From PZPK01 sp963974595 (lineage in GTDB: Bacteria; Pseudomonadota; Gammaproteobacteria; Pseudomonadales; Oleiphilaceae), in NCBI GenBank assembly GCA_963974595.1, contig CAXBDA010000005.1, forward strand, positions 1 through 64,000: DNA of 64,000 nt, given 5' to 3'. A program made the translations under genes and the position numbers. The number at the start of each line of letters is the position of its first letter. Within the stretch, counting starts at the first letter, position 1. Shown here piece by piece: positions 8,324-18,389 of the stretch. The notes beneath the pieces were generated by a model. That model had not been told where the DNA came from and searched no databases. It saw nothing but the letters and a program-made list of their open reading frames with translations.

Positions 8324-11300
8324 TACGCGTCCCTTTTTCTTTTGTACGATCTTTTTTGCTCGCGTTCATCGCTTGTTTAAGATCTACCCTTGGTTTATCC
8401 CATGTCCCCGTAATATCATATCTCGACGTCGTCAGAGCTGATAAGGGTTCACCTAATAATTTATCAGCGACCCACACCAAACCACCAATTTGAGGTGCGC
8501 CTAATACTAAGGCAGCAAGCGGTACATTTTGCGAAAATGGTAGCTCAACGAGCATATCAATATCTAGGACTTTAGTCGCTAGGTCACTACGCCCATTTAG
8601 TGTATATTTGCCAGCCGGGCCATCGATTATTAAAGGCTCCGTTAAGCTTAATAAACCTTGGTCCATGACTGCCTTGGCAACAAAAGTATCGTAGCCTATG
8701 CCACTTTTATATAAGTCTGAAAAATCCAGTTTTAAACGACGTTTAATCGACTCCGCATTCAATATGCCAAATAACCTTAACACACCCGTTTTTTGATCTT
8801 CCGTTTTCAGAAACCCGTCTTCTAAAGCGATAGAGATATTGCCAGATAGCTCAGCTAATGAAAAGTTCAAAGGTGATTCAGGCCAAACCAGTGCCATTTC
8901 AGTAGTATAACGAGCGCTAGTCATTAAAGCGGGTAAGTCGAAAGCATTGAGGACTGAACTTATATTTTCACCATTCAACGATATGGTAGCGATGGTATTT
9001 TGAACACCGGCGTTATAACGCCAATTTAACTGCCCCGTAATATTACTACCCTTGATATGACCTTTAATATTTCGAAAAACACTACCTGATTCATCCGGTG
9101 CTAAATCGAACTGCCAATTCCCTACCGGTCGGTTATCTAATAATAGATTTTTCGCATTAAAGCTTAGCCGTGGGAAATCCCTAGGATCTAGATCAGCCTC
9201 TGCGTTCTCCACTTCTGGCTGCTTTGGCTCTTCTGCAGAAGCAAGCTGAATCAGGTTCAGTTTTTCAAATTGTAGATTTAGTTTTTCGTCTTCATCTTCA
9301 GCTGCTATTAACACGCTTCCAATAGCATCTTTCCCTTCAATATCAATTTTCCAAGCTTTTTCAAGGGGTTGAATGATTAAAGAGCTTTGTTCGAAAAGAT
9401 GACCAAATGCATTTAGTTCATTTATATCAAGCTGTATTTGTTTTACTAAGCTGTTATTTTCATTGAGCCCTTCTTTAGTCGGTATAGGTATATCAGCTGA
9501 TTTTTTTCCCAAAGCCTTCTGAATAAAGTCAAGCCATGCACTTAATTCTGCAGATTCTAAATTAGCAGCAATATTGATACCTTTGATATCGGTATTTTTA
9601 ACGTGTGCTTCGCCAATAAGGAATTCACCAAATATGAGCGCACTTTTTACAAACAAAAGCTCTGCAGCTATTTTAGGCCCCCTCTCAGGGATCAAACTGC
9701 CCTCCAGATAAGACTGTTCCGGCTTCAATAATAAAGAGAGTATAAGTGCTTGTGTTTCACCCAGGTGTTTATCAAAAGGCTTAGGACACTGACAATCGGT
9801 ACCTTTTAAATCAGATCTAATTGTCAGTAGCGGATATTGATTATCATCACTCGATAAGGTCAGTTCAGCTACATAGCTTAACTTGCCATTAATGAAATCG
9901 GGTTTAGCTGCGTCAAAGTAATTAAAAATACTGCCAAGACCAACACCTCCTTCCATGAATAACTGTGTTATTTGATCCGTCTGAGAATTATTTTTAGAGG
10001 CATTTGCTCTATAATCGGTTTTGATAGATAAGCTGACAGGCTCATTAAATAAGCTTGCTTTAATACTCTTGGCAGCTACACCCGTAGTAGAATCTACATT
10101 AACAAGCCCGTTTACTGCAGTAAATTTAAGCTTTGAAGGCTTATGTGTAATAGCACCATCAACTATTTTCGCAGTAACCAGATAGCCAATATCTTGCTTT
10201 TGATCGGAGTCATCTGCCTGACTCACCGGTACTTTTAAATTAATATTGATTTGTGCGCTATTATCAATCGTTAACTGCTGTGCTATTTCTTGGGTATTAT
10301 TTGATATTGGCGACTCTGTTAACCAATACTCTATCAACTCTTTCGTTAATAAGCTGTTAGCAGAGATGTCAATAAAATTGGCTTTGTTTGGCTTTCCTTC
10401 AGGTAAATAGGCTTTTACATCATTAAGCGTTGTTCCTGAGATACTCGCTTGTTTGGAATCTATCCAAACCTGAGAGTTTTGTATAACAATGTCAGCATTA
10501 AGATTTTCCAGGTATGGCCATTCTTTATCAAACATGAGCACCCCATTGTTTGACTTCAGATAAACACTAGACGTAAAGCTATTAACTGCACTGACAGAGT
10601 CTACCGAGCCATAGCCGTAATAAACACCGGAGCTGACGGTTCCTGCAACCAAGGAGTCTGTTAGCCAGCTATAAAGACCACTTTTTACAAGATGATACGG
10701 GACAAACTTAACCACCTCCGGAAATAAAATATTCTGCAGCCCTATCGCCAAAGAGATCTGATCCTCTGTTTCTTCATCATTTAAACGAAGGATGAAGTCA
10801 CCATAAACTAAGCTATCTGCATCGCGCCACAATCGCAAGCCATCTGATGAAATGATGACTTCATCCTGGTGCATATTCCAAGATATAAGTCCTTCTGCAC
10901 GCCTTAACGCCCAAGGCTCCAAAAATAATGTTGGAAAACCTAGTTCAAAATCTTCACTAAAAAAACTTACGAAACCAGAATCATTCGTTGAAAAAACATA
11001 ACCATCCAGATTTTTACCCGAGGGGGTGCTCCCATAAGCTTCTACACTCACATCCGATAACATGGCTTCAAACTCAAAGTTCGAACGCTTATCCTTCGAT
11101 GATTCAGATAAAGAGGTCTCGCTGTCACTGTTGGAAGTTTGGTCAAGTTCATTGAACTGGTGAAAGTGAATATTGCTTAAATAGCCTCGTGGTTTACTCG
11201 TCGCCAGGCGTTGATGTAGTTTTTCAGGCAGAATATCCAAAGAAAGCATGAGCTCATTAATGCAATGAAGCTCTGCTTTATTAGCCTGGAGGTGAATCTC

Positions 11301-12326
11301 ACTATCCGTAAATGAAACTTTGGCATTAGCAGGCTCACATTTAAAACCAGACCATTCAAAAGCAAAATTTTCGATTGATAATTTTTTCTCTTCACCATCA
11401 CTTTGCCAGAAATAAGTGAATGCTAAGTTTTTTATGGGTGCAAGAAAATCATCGGCTACCGTCCACTCCATCTCCCTTACCTGTAAATCACCATAGATAG
11501 AGCTAATATTAAAGCCATCAAAACTAAGCCAAGCACGACCACTTGCTTCAATATTTTGAATACTGATCTTTTCCCAATCATATTTACTGAGTAATTCTCC
11601 GAAGAGCTCAGAAGATCGCGCCTCGATAAAGACTGTGCCTTTTAGTTTGTGTGTCGTAAATAGACCGCTACCTTTAAGCGAAAAATTTAATAATGTTTTA
11701 TCGCCGTGACTCTCGAGTAACTGGCCACTGGCAAACAGCTGCTCATCTTTATAATTTACATTTAGTGTCGGTGCCCTCAACGCTCTAAGCTCACCCATAT
11801 CGTTAAATATTGATGCACTTAATTCTTGAAGATTGATTGTTGTGCCATTGAAAAATGACAACACCTTAGAGATAGCAGTGCTCGTTGTACCTTTATAATC
11901 GGCAGTAGCTTGTAGTTTACTTGAGTTGAAACCTAAAAATTCCCAGTGACCATCATGACCCTGCATAAGCGACATAGCGGTTTGCTCAACTAAAACACGA
12001 TCAAATTTAGCTTGTAGATTCAATAAGCTTTGAATGGACGAAAAGTTTAGACTAATCCGACCAATCGTTAATTGATCCTGCTCACCGATAGTCAGGCCAT
12101 GAACTCTCAGAACCGGATCGAAGCCCTCCCATTGAGAGCTAATGGCATCAAATTCTACTTTTATTTCAAGCTTGGAGGATAAGTACTGAGTTAACTCTTG
12201 CTTGTAATCTGGTAAGTAATGAAGGGCAACTCTGGCGACAAGCACATAACAAGCAACGAGGAATAAAAAAAGTATCGAGAGATACTTGATAAGGTTTATT
12301 AGGAGCTTAATGCTTTTAGTAAACAC
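8307..12326 (-). CDS. yhdP: AsmA-like envelope protein YhdP (DUF3971)
   Basis: YhdP is a very large bitopic protein of the bridge-like lipid transfer type. With TamB and YdbH it helps move glycerophospholipids to the outer membrane. The 1339-residue sequence has an N-terminal membrane helix (about 10-33), then a long beta-strand-rich periplasmic region, with the conserved AsmA-type C-terminus (GRSDLATKVLDIDMLVELP, GAPQIGGLVWVADKLLGEPL, YDITGTWDKP). The start is a GTG at 12326, four bases after the rng stop, because no ATG occurs before the membrane helix. It is the fifth gene of the mreB-mreC-mreD-rng-yhdP run. Confidence 0.92.
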   Translation of the reverse strand: MFTKSIKLLINLIKYLSILFLFLVACYVLVARVALHYLPDYKQELTQYLSSKLEIKVEFDAISSQWEGFDPVLRVHGLTIGEQDQLTIGRISLNFSSIQSLLNLQAKFDRVLVEQTAMSLMQGHDGHWEFLGFNSSKLQATADYKGTTSTAISKVLSFFNGTTINLQELSASIFNDMGELRALRAPTLNVNYKDEQLFASGQLLESHGDKTLLNFSLKGSGLFTTHKLKGTVFIEARSSELFGELLSKYDWEKISIQNIEASGRAWLSFDGFNISSIYGDLQVREMEWTVADDFLAPIKNLAFTYFWQSDGEEKKLSIENFAFEWSGFKCEPANAKVSFTDSEIHLQANKAELHCINELMLSLDILPEKLHQRLATSKPRGYLSNIHFHQFNELDQTSNSDSETSLSESSKDKRSNFEFEAMLSDVSVEAYGSTPSGKNLDGYVFSTNDSGFVSFFSEDFELGFPTLFLEPWALRRAEGLISWNMHQDEVIISSDGLRLWRDADSLVYGDFILRLNDEETEDQISLAIGLQNILFPEVVKFVPYHLVKSGLYSWLTDSLVAGTVSSGVYYGYGSVDSVSAVNSFTSSVYLKSNNGVLMFDKEWPYLENLNADIVIQNSQVWIDSKQASISGTTLNDVKAYLPEGKPNKANFIDISANSLLTKELIEYWLTESPISNNTQEIAQQLTIDNSAQININLKVPVSQADDSDQKQDIGYLVTAKIVDGAITHKPSKLKFTAVNGLVNVDSTTGVAAKSIKASLFNEPVSLSIKTDYRANASKNNSQTDQITQLFMEGGVGLGSIFNYFDAAKPDFINGKLSYVAELTLSSDDNQYPLLTIRSDLKGTDCQCPKPFDKHLGETQALILSLLLKPEQSYLEGSLIPERGPKIAAELLFVKSALIFGEFLIGEAHVKNTDIKGINIAANLESAELSAWLDFIQKALGKKSADIPIPTKEGLNENNSLVKQIQLDINELNAFGHLFEQSSLIIQPLEKAWKIDIEGKDAIGSVLIAAEDEDEKLNLQFEKLNLIQLASAEEPKQPEVENAEADLDPRDFPRLSFNAKNLLLDNRPVGNWQFDLAPDESGSVFRNIKGHIKGSNITGQLNWRYNAGVQNTIATISLNGENISSVLNAFDLPALMTSARYTTEMALVWPESPLNFSLAELSGNISIALEDGFLKTEDQKTGVLRLFGILNAESIKRRLKLDFSDLYKSGIGYDTFVAKAVMDQGLLSLTEPLIIDGPAGKYTLNGRSDLATKVLDIDMLVELPFSQNVPLAALVLGAPQIGGLVWVADKLLGEPLSALTTSRYDITGTWDKPRVDLKQAMNASKKDRTKEKGTRNVGKP

Positions 12327-12330
12327 GGAG

Positions 12331-13839
12331 TCACACTAAGACCACATCAAACTGGCCTTGATTATACATGACCTCAACCTGAAATTTGATTTGTTTGCCA
12401 ATGAATGTTTCTAAATCAGCCACATTATCTGATTCTTCATCAAGTAACCTATCAATTACACTCTGTGAAGCCATCACCAAATACACCTTGGCATCATAAG
12501 CTCGATTCACACGCAAAATTTCTCGCATAATCTCATAGCAAACGGTTTCTGGTGTTTTCAACAGACCGGTTCCATCACAGATAGAGCAAGGCTCACATAA
12601 AGTTTGCCCGAGGCTCTCTGTGGTACGCTTACGCGTCATTTCAACGAGACCCAATTCAGACACACAACTCACTGTTGTTCTGGCATGATCACGCTCTAAC
12701 ATTTTTTCAAGCATACGAAGCACCTGCCGCTTATGCTCTTCATCATCCATATCGATAAAATCTAGAATGATGATTCCACCCAGGTTTCTTAAGCGTAGTT
12801 GCCGACCAATTGTTCTGGCTGCCTCCAAGTTGGTTTTAAAAATTGTTTCCTCTAAGTTTCTATGACCAACAAACCCGCCAGTATTGACATCAATTGTTGT
12901 CATCGCTTCTGTCTGATCAATAATCAGATAACCACCAGATTTTAACTGGACTTTGCGCCCTAAAGCTTTTTGAATTTCATCATCGATATTATATAAATCA
13001 AATATAGGGCGCTCCCCCGGGTAATACTCCAAGCGGTCACTCACATCAATTAAGAAATTTTCAGAAAATTCTTTAACAATAGCGTAGCTTTCATTTGAAT
13101 CTATTCGAATCTTTTCAGTTTGCGGTTTAACCAAATCGCGAATAGCCCGGGTAAATAACGGTAAATCTTGATAGATAACAGACGAAGCGGCATTATCTTT
13201 TATGCGTTGTTGGAGTTTTTTCCATAAACGTGCAAGAAACCTAACATCCGCTTGAAATTCGTCCTCACCCGCACCTTCAGCAGCAGTACGCGCAATAAAG
13301 CCAGCAGTTGCATCGCTATTCTCTTCTTGTTGGGTGCTATTACTTAGTGTGTCTGATAATTGAACCTGACAGCTAACAATAAGCTGCTTTAAACGCTCTC
13401 TTTCAACGTCATCTTCTATGCGCTGAGAGATGCCAATATGTGATAAACCTGGCATATAAACCAAATAGCGACTGGCAATAGACAACTGCGTGGTTAAGCG
13501 AGCACCCTTGGTACCTATGGGATCTTTAATAACCTGCACGACTAGCGTTTGCCCTTCCCGCAACAAAAGCGCGATATCGGATGGTTCAGGCGTTTGAGCT
13601 TCAGGAGAGGAGTTAGAAACAATGTCGGAAACATGGATAAAAGCTGCGCGCTCCAGGCCAATATCAACAAACGCAGCTTCCATGCCAGGCAATACACGGA
13701 CAACGCGTCCTTTATATATATTTCCGACTATACCGCGATTACTAGAGCGCTCAATATACACCTCTTGCAGCATGCCATTTTCAACTAAAGCTACGCGCGT
13801 CTCTACTGGCGTGACGTTGATTAGAATTTCTTCACTCAT
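12331..13839 (-). CDS. rng: Ribonuclease G
   Basis: RNase G is the short RNase E paralogue that matures the 16S rRNA 5' end and decays some mRNAs. It opens with the family's MSEEILINVTPVETRVALVE. An S1 domain follows (GNIYKGRVVRVLPGMEAAFVDIG), then the 5'-sensor and DNase-I-like catalytic region (TTIDVNTGGFVGH, IIILDFIDMDD with the Mg-binding Asp residues) and the zinc-link Cys pair in CEPCSICDGTG. The 502-residue length is normal (489 in E. coli). A GAGG lies upstream of the ATG. In most relatives maf lies between mreD and rng. Here only 38 bases separate them. Confidence 0.96.
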   Translation of the reverse strand: MSEEILINVTPVETRVALVENGMLQEVYIERSSNRGIVGNIYKGRVVRVLPGMEAAFVDIGLERAAFIHVSDIVSNSSPEAQTPEPSDIALLLREGQTLVVQVIKDPIGTKGARLTTQLSIASRYLVYMPGLSHIGISQRIEDDVERERLKQLIVSCQVQLSDTLSNSTQQEENSDATAGFIARTAAEGAGEDEFQADVRFLARLWKKLQQRIKDNAASSVIYQDLPLFTRAIRDLVKPQTEKIRIDSNESYAIVKEFSENFLIDVSDRLEYYPGERPIFDLYNIDDEIQKALGRKVQLKSGGYLIIDQTEAMTTIDVNTGGFVGHRNLEETIFKTNLEAARTIGRQLRLRNLGGIIILDFIDMDDEEHKRQVLRMLEKMLERDHARTTVSCVSELGLVEMTRKRTTESLGQTLCEPCSICDGTGLLKTPETVCYEIMREILRVNRAYDAKVYLVMASQSVIDRLLDEESDNVADLETFIGKQIKFQVEVMYNQGQFDVVLV

Positions 13840-13877
13840 GGGCTAGCCTCTAACAACATAAAAATAAGTGTACACTA

Positions 13878-14354
13878 TTAACGCAATGATAAAGCCAGTC
13901 TATCGGTGAGAATTAACACAAGTGGCCATGCAATTGCACTGGTAAATGCTAGCCATAAATAGGATAAACCGCTTTGTGAACCTTGTAATGCCATAGACAA
14001 GAGGTACACAACCATCAACTGAATACCTACCAAAAAGAACACAATTACCGACTGCTGAATAACAGGAAACATTTTCAAGCGTTGATGCACGCTTAACACT
14101 AAGTACGTCATCACTGAATACGCTAAAACATGGGTCCCAAAAGTCATCCCGGAAATTACATCCATCATTAAACCTAATAGTATAGCAGTACTAATACCAA
14201 TCTTATCTGGATACCTTAACTGCCAATAGATTAATGTGATGACTAGCCATTCAGGCCTGAATTTAAGCAAAATATCCGGCAAACCAAGCACTTCAAGAAT
14301 GGCAGCAGCCAAGAATGAAACCAATACGGCTAACCAACTAAATCTGGCTTGCAT
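13878..14354 (-). CDS. mreD: Rod shape-determining protein MreD
   Basis: MreD is the small polytopic partner of MreC in the elongasome. The protein is hydrophobic with five or six membrane helices (LAVLVSFLAAAILEVLGLP, WLVITLIYWQL, ISTAILLGLMMDVISG and others). I set the start at the ATG at 14354 (MQARFSWLAV, 158 aa), which has a GGAGG at the correct distance, rather than at the GTG at 14366. It overlaps the 3' end of mreC by 17 bases, so translation is coupled. Confidence 0.93.
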   Translation of the reverse strand: MQARFSWLAVLVSFLAAAILEVLGLPDILLKFRPEWLVITLIYWQLRYPDKIGISTAILLGLMMDVISGMTFGTHVLAYSVMTYLVLSVHQRLKMFPVIQQSVIVFFLVGIQLMVVYLLSMALQGSQSGLSYLWLAFTSAIAWPLVLILTDRLALSLR

Positions 14355-15255
14355 TGCGCCCTCCACTTACAATAGAGGATTGAGGAGGAATGGCAGTCTC
14401 ATTAGAAGTACCAGGCTTATTTTGTTTAAATACAACCAGTAGCAACTTACTACGGTTCAATTGCGCTTCAGGAACAACTCGAACCTGAGCAAAAGACTCA
14501 CCAGGCGCAATGATTACTTCGCTGACTCGCCCAACAGGATAGCCCTCTGGAAAGCGGCCACCCAGACCAGAGCTAACCAATAAATCGCCCACTTTAATAT
14601 CATAGGTCGCTGGTACACTTCCCAGCTCTAAATAGTTAACTGCACCGACTCCGTATGCGATGGCTCTCAAACCATTTCTATTAATTTGAACTGGCACGGC
14701 ATGGCGCGAATCTGATATGAGTAAAACCCGGCTTGATAAATCATTAGCATCAATCACTTGTCCCATCAGACCGCGCGCATCGAGCACTGCTTGGCCGAGA
14801 TAAACACCGTCATTGAGGCCTTTATTTATTTGAATATATTGATTATCAGGATCTGGGCTAGCCGAAATCATTTCAGTCACCACGACCCCTTCATCCAGCA
14901 AGCGCGATGCATTCAATAATTCCCTTAAACGATTAAGTTCAGCGGTCACAGAGGATAATTTTTGGGACTTCCGCTCCAAAACAAGCATTTGTGATTTCAG
15001 CTTATCTAATTCTTCCTGTAAAGATTCACGGGAAGTAAACAAACCCGATAAGCCGTGCGATATATTTTCAGGTAAGGCGCTAAGCCAATAAATAGGGGTG
15101 AGTGCAGATCCAATAAAGCGTCTAGCAGAGTCTAGCTGAGAGAACTTTGAGTCTATAAATATGAGGCTAATTGAAAGGATGACCGCCATTGCAAGACGGT
15201 ACAATAAGTAAGGGCCTTGAACAAATATGGTTTTATCAGATGACCCAATATTCAT
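14338..15255 (-). CDS. mreC: Rod shape-determining protein MreC
   Basis: MreC links the MreB cytoskeleton to periplasmic peptidoglycan synthases PBP2 and RodA. The 305-residue protein has an N-terminal membrane helix (about 17-36), a short coiled coil (ESLQEELDKLKSQMLVLERKSQKL), and two beta-barrel domains with typical family sequence (GVYLGQAVLDARGLMGQVI, SRVLLISDSRHAVPVQINR, GDLLVSSGLGGRFPEGYPVG). The C-terminal tail is Ser/Asn-rich and low complexity. It follows mreB by 21 bases. Confidence 0.95.
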   Translation of the reverse strand: MNIGSSDKTIFVQGPYLLYRLAMAVILSISLIFIDSKFSQLDSARRFIGSALTPIYWLSALPENISHGLSGLFTSRESLQEELDKLKSQMLVLERKSQKLSSVTAELNRLRELLNASRLLDEGVVVTEMISASPDPDNQYIQINKGLNDGVYLGQAVLDARGLMGQVIDANDLSSRVLLISDSRHAVPVQINRNGLRAIAYGVGAVNYLELGSVPATYDIKVGDLLVSSGLGGRFPEGYPVGRVSEVIIAPGESFAQVRVVPEAQLNRSKLLLVVFKQNKPGTSNETAIPPQSSIVSGGRNASQI

Positions 15256-15276
15256 ATACGATTAAAGCCCGAAGTT

Positions 15277-16314
15277 TTATTCAATTGGGTAGAGGCCATC
15301 GGAACCTTTATCAATTAATTCGAGAGCTTTACCGCCACCACGCGCAACACAGGTTAATGGGTCTTCTGCAACGATGACAGGCAAGCCTGTTTCTTCGCTT
15401 AATAGTCGATCAATCCCTCTTAACAATGACCCACCACCTGTCAGCACAATACCACGTTCAGCAATGTCAGAGGCTAATTCCGGAGGGGACTGCTCAAGCG
15501 CGCCTTTAACAGCTTGAACGATAGCAGCAAGAGACTCCTGAAGTGCTTCTAAAATTTCCTCGCTATTCAGAGTAAACCCGCGCGGCACACCTTCAGCAAG
15601 ATTACGGCCTCGAACGTCAATTTCACGAAGCTCAAGACCTTCATAAGCACAACCAATTTCTTGCTTGATTCGTTCTGCCGTCGCATCACCAATAAGGCTT
15701 CCATAGTTACGACGTACATAATTCACAATCGATTCATCGAAACGGTCACCACCAATTTTCACCGAATCTGAATAAACAATACCGTTTAAAGAAATAATAG
15801 CAATTTCAGTGGTACCACCACCAATATCGACCACCATTGAGCCACTTGCTTCTTCAACAGGAAGTCCAGCCCCTATAGCAGCAGCCATAGGCTCCTCTAT
15901 TAAATACACTTCACGCGCACCGGCACCCAATGCGGACTCTCTGATCGCTTTCTGCTCTACCTTGGTTGAGCCACTAGGTACACAAACCAATACACGTGGG
16001 CTTGGCGTAATAAAGCTATTCTCGTGAACTTTATGGATAAAGTGTTGGAGCATTTTTTCCGTGACGACAAAGTCTGCAATGACACCGTCACGCAAGGGAC
16101 GAATTGCCGTGATATTTCCAGGCGTTCTACCAAGCATTCGTTTTGCTTCCGCACCGACTGCAGCAACACTTTTTTGCGATCCATGATTACGGATTGCAAC
16201 AACCGATGGTTCATCCAATACTATGCCTCTTTCTCGAACATAAATTAATGTGTTCGCAGTGCCTAAATCAATGGATAAATCACTCGAAAATAAACCTCGG
16301 ATCTTCTTAAACAT
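15277..16314 (-). CDS. mreB: Rod shape-determining protein MreB (bacterial actin)
   Basis: MreB polymerises at the membrane and positions lateral-wall synthesis. The 345-residue sequence has the actin-fold signatures: phosphate 1 IDLGTANTLIY, phosphate 2 MVVDIGGGTTEIAII, the IEEPMAAAIGAG connect motif and the adenosine motif GIVLTGGGSLLRGID. An amphipathic N-terminal segment (MFKKIRGLF) would bind membrane. It is the first gene of the mreBCD-rng-yhdP block and is transcribed away from gatC across a 255-base AT-rich region. Confidence 0.98.
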   Translation of the reverse strand: MFKKIRGLFSSDLSIDLGTANTLIYVRERGIVLDEPSVVAIRNHGSQKSVAAVGAEAKRMLGRTPGNITAIRPLRDGVIADFVVTEKMLQHFIHKVHENSFITPSPRVLVCVPSGSTKVEQKAIRESALGAGAREVYLIEEPMAAAIGAGLPVEEASGSMVVDIGGGTTEIAIISLNGIVYSDSVKIGGDRFDESIVNYVRRNYGSLIGDATAERIKQEIGCAYEGLELREIDVRGRNLAEGVPRGFTLNSEEILEALQESLAAIVQAVKGALEQSPPELASDIAERGIVLTGGGSLLRGIDRLLSEETGLPVIVAEDPLTCVARGGGKALELIDKGSDGLYPIE

Positions 16315-16475
16315 GAAAATAGATCAACCTAAAAGTAAACGGAAAAATATTCGGGCAACTTTAACAATGGCGCCTGTAGAGAGCAAGAAACATATTTAAT
16401 ATGAACAATATTTAAAGCTTAAGTTCAAATAACGTTCATTAATTGACCATTGCAAAGCAAGTAAACACTTAAATT

Positions 16476-16505
16476 TTTACAGTACTAAAAAAATCCTGAT
16501 ATTAT
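16476..16505 (+). promoter_or_regulatory. Putative sigma-70 promoter for gatCAB
   Basis: TTTACA (16476-16481), an 18-base spacer and TATTAT (16500-16505) preceded by TG at -15/-14 form an extended -10 promoter about 65 bases upstream of gatC. The same bases read on the minus strand give a TATAAT (16506-16501) pointing at mreB, so the divergent -10 elements may overlap. Prediction is from sequence pattern only. Confidence 0.45.
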
Positions 16506-16569
16506 AGCGCTCTTTTTTAGCATAAAAGCTAGTTTTTTATCTTAACACGTCAGTATTTGAGGAATTTCC

Positions 16570-16857
16570 ATGTCAATCGGCCCAGAAGACATAAAAAAAA
16601 TCGCACATTTAGCGAGGCTACAAATTAGCGAAAATGAAGCTGATAAACTCTGCCATGATATCGGCAACATCCTCACGCTTGTCGATCAACTCCAAAACGC
16701 GAATACAGATAATATAGAGCCGATGGCGAATCCTTTAGATGCAACTCAGGTTTTACGTGCTGATATTATTACAGAAACAAATAAGCGTGACGAACTACAG
16801 AAAATATCTCCTCTGGTTGAAGATGGCTTATTCTTGGTTCCGAAAGTAATTGAATAG
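16570..16857 (+). CDS. gatC: Asp-tRNA(Asn)/Glu-tRNA(Gln) amidotransferase subunit C
   Basis: GatC wraps around the GatA-GatB interface and stabilises the amidotransferase that converts Glu-tRNA(Gln) and/or Asp-tRNA(Asn) to the amidated forms. The 95-residue protein has the family's HLARLQISENEADKL opening, EPMANPLDA, and LRADIITE. A strong GAGGAA ribosome-binding site precedes the ATG. It is first in the gatC-gatA-gatB operon. The presence of the set implies that the organism relies on indirect amidation for at least one of Gln and Asn. Confidence 0.96.
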   Translation: MSIGPEDIKKIAHLARLQISENEADKLCHDIGNILTLVDQLQNANTDNIEPMANPLDATQVLRADIITETNKRDELQKISPLVEDGLFLVPKVIE

Positions 16858-16917
16858 CCACTTTTTACTCATTTAGCCCAACTCTTTCCTGTTCTTTTAA
16901 TTTGAAGTAGCGACCTT

Positions 16918-18375
16918 ATGTTTAACAAAACCGTAAAAGAATTATCAAATGGACTTGCTAATGGTGAGTTCTCAAGTATTGAAATAACACAAACATATTT
17001 AGATAGAATCAAAAAACTCGACGGCAAATTTAATAGTTTTATTAGCCTCACCGAAGAATCAGCTCTAAAAGAAGCCAGCATTGCAGACGCGCGGATAGCA
17101 GAAGGTAAGGCTAATATTTGGACAGGCATCCCTCTTGCCCATAAAGATATTTTTTGCACTAAAGGTATAAAAACGACGTGTGGCTCCAGGATGCTAGAGA
17201 ATTTTGTATCACCTTATGATGCAACACTCGTCAGTAATTTCAAAAGTGCAGGTGCTGTTTGTTTAGGTAAAACGAATATGGATGAGTTTGCCATGGGCTC
17301 ATCAAATGAAACCAGCTATTTTGGAAAAGTCATCAATCCTTGGAGTGGCGACATAGATCTTGTCCCTGGTGGCTCATCAGGCGGCTCTGCAGCATCTGTT
17401 GCTGCCCGGCTAAGCCCTATCGCAACCGCAACCGATACAGGCGGATCCATTCGTCAGCCCGCTTCATTATGCGGCTTAACCGGCTTAAAGCCTACCTATG
17501 GTCGCGTTTCACGCTATGGCATGATTGCCTTCGCTTCGAGCCTTGACCAAGCAGGACCAATGGCACGTACAGCTGAAGATGCAGCTATGATGTTAAATGT
17601 CATGTCCGGTTATGACCCTAAAGATTCTACAAGCATCAACAAAGATGTACCTAATTATACCGCTGACCTAAATAATTCAATTAAAGGTTTAAAAATCGGC
17701 TTACCTAACGAGTTTTTCAATGAGCACCTAAGCCCAGAATTGCAAGCTATCTTGCAAACAGCGATTAAATCACTTGAGTCGCTTGGAGTAGAATTTAAAG
17801 AGATTTCGTTACCCCACTCAGACTTATCGGTACCAGCCTATTACGTAATTGCACCAGCAGAATGCTCAGCGAACTTATCTCGTTTTGATGGTGTACGTTA
17901 TGGCCACCGCTGTGAACATCCACAAGACTTAATGGATCTTTACCTAAGAAGCCGCTCAGAAGGCTTTGGCCAAGAAGTGAAACGCCGAATATTGATTGGT
18001 ACCTATGCCTTGTCTGCGGGTTATTATGATGCTTATTATAGAAAAGCCCAACAAGTTAGGCGCTTAATTAAGAATGATTTTGTTGAAGCCTTTAAGGATG
18101 TAGATTTAATTCTTGGCCCAACATCGCCATCAGAAGCCTTTGGTTTTAATGCCAAAGGCGATGATCCGGTTAAGATGTATCTCGAAGATATTTTTACCAT
18201 TTCAACTAACCTGGCTGGCCTTCCGGGCATGTCTTTACCCGCTGGCTTAATTAACGGCTTACCTATTGGAATGCAATTAATTGGCAATTATTTTGATGAA
18301 GCACGTATGCTAAATGTGGCGCATCAATTTCAATCAGCTACTGATTGGCACACCTTAGCCCCAAAAAATTGTTAA
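16918..18375 (+). CDS. gatA: Asp-tRNA(Asn)/Glu-tRNA(Gln) amidotransferase subunit A
   Basis: GatA is the amidase-signature subunit that releases ammonia from glutamine for the GatB active site. Its 485 residues include the catalytic Lys in AHKDIFCTKG, the glycine/serine-rich signature PGGSSGGSAASVAA carrying the cis-Ser, and the nucleophilic Ser region TDTGGSIRQPAS. The C-terminal half carries the typical GLPIGMQLIG. It lies 60 bases after gatC and 14 bases before gatB. Confidence 0.97.
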   Translation: MFNKTVKELSNGLANGEFSSIEITQTYLDRIKKLDGKFNSFISLTEESALKEASIADARIAEGKANIWTGIPLAHKDIFCTKGIKTTCGSRMLENFVSPYDATLVSNFKSAGAVCLGKTNMDEFAMGSSNETSYFGKVINPWSGDIDLVPGGSSGGSAASVAARLSPIATATDTGGSIRQPASLCGLTGLKPTYGRVSRYGMIAFASSLDQAGPMARTAEDAAMMLNVMSGYDPKDSTSINKDVPNYTADLNNSIKGLKIGLPNEFFNEHLSPELQAILQTAIKSLESLGVEFKEISLPHSDLSVPAYYVIAPAECSANLSRFDGVRYGHRCEHPQDLMDLYLRSRSEGFGQEVKRRILIGTYALSAGYYDAYYRKAQQVRRLIKNDFVEAFKDVDLILGPTSPSEAFGFNAKGDDPVKMYLEDIFTISTNLAGLPGMSLPAGLINGLPIGMQLIGNYFDEARMLNVAHQFQSATDWHTLAPKNC

Positions 18376-18389
18376 GCCGGAGAACTTAA

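Noticed and set aside
16315..16475. GAAC/GTTC inverted repeats between mreB and gatC as an operator
   Set aside because: Matches are short, AT-rich and interrupted. They are not better than expected by chance in this composition.
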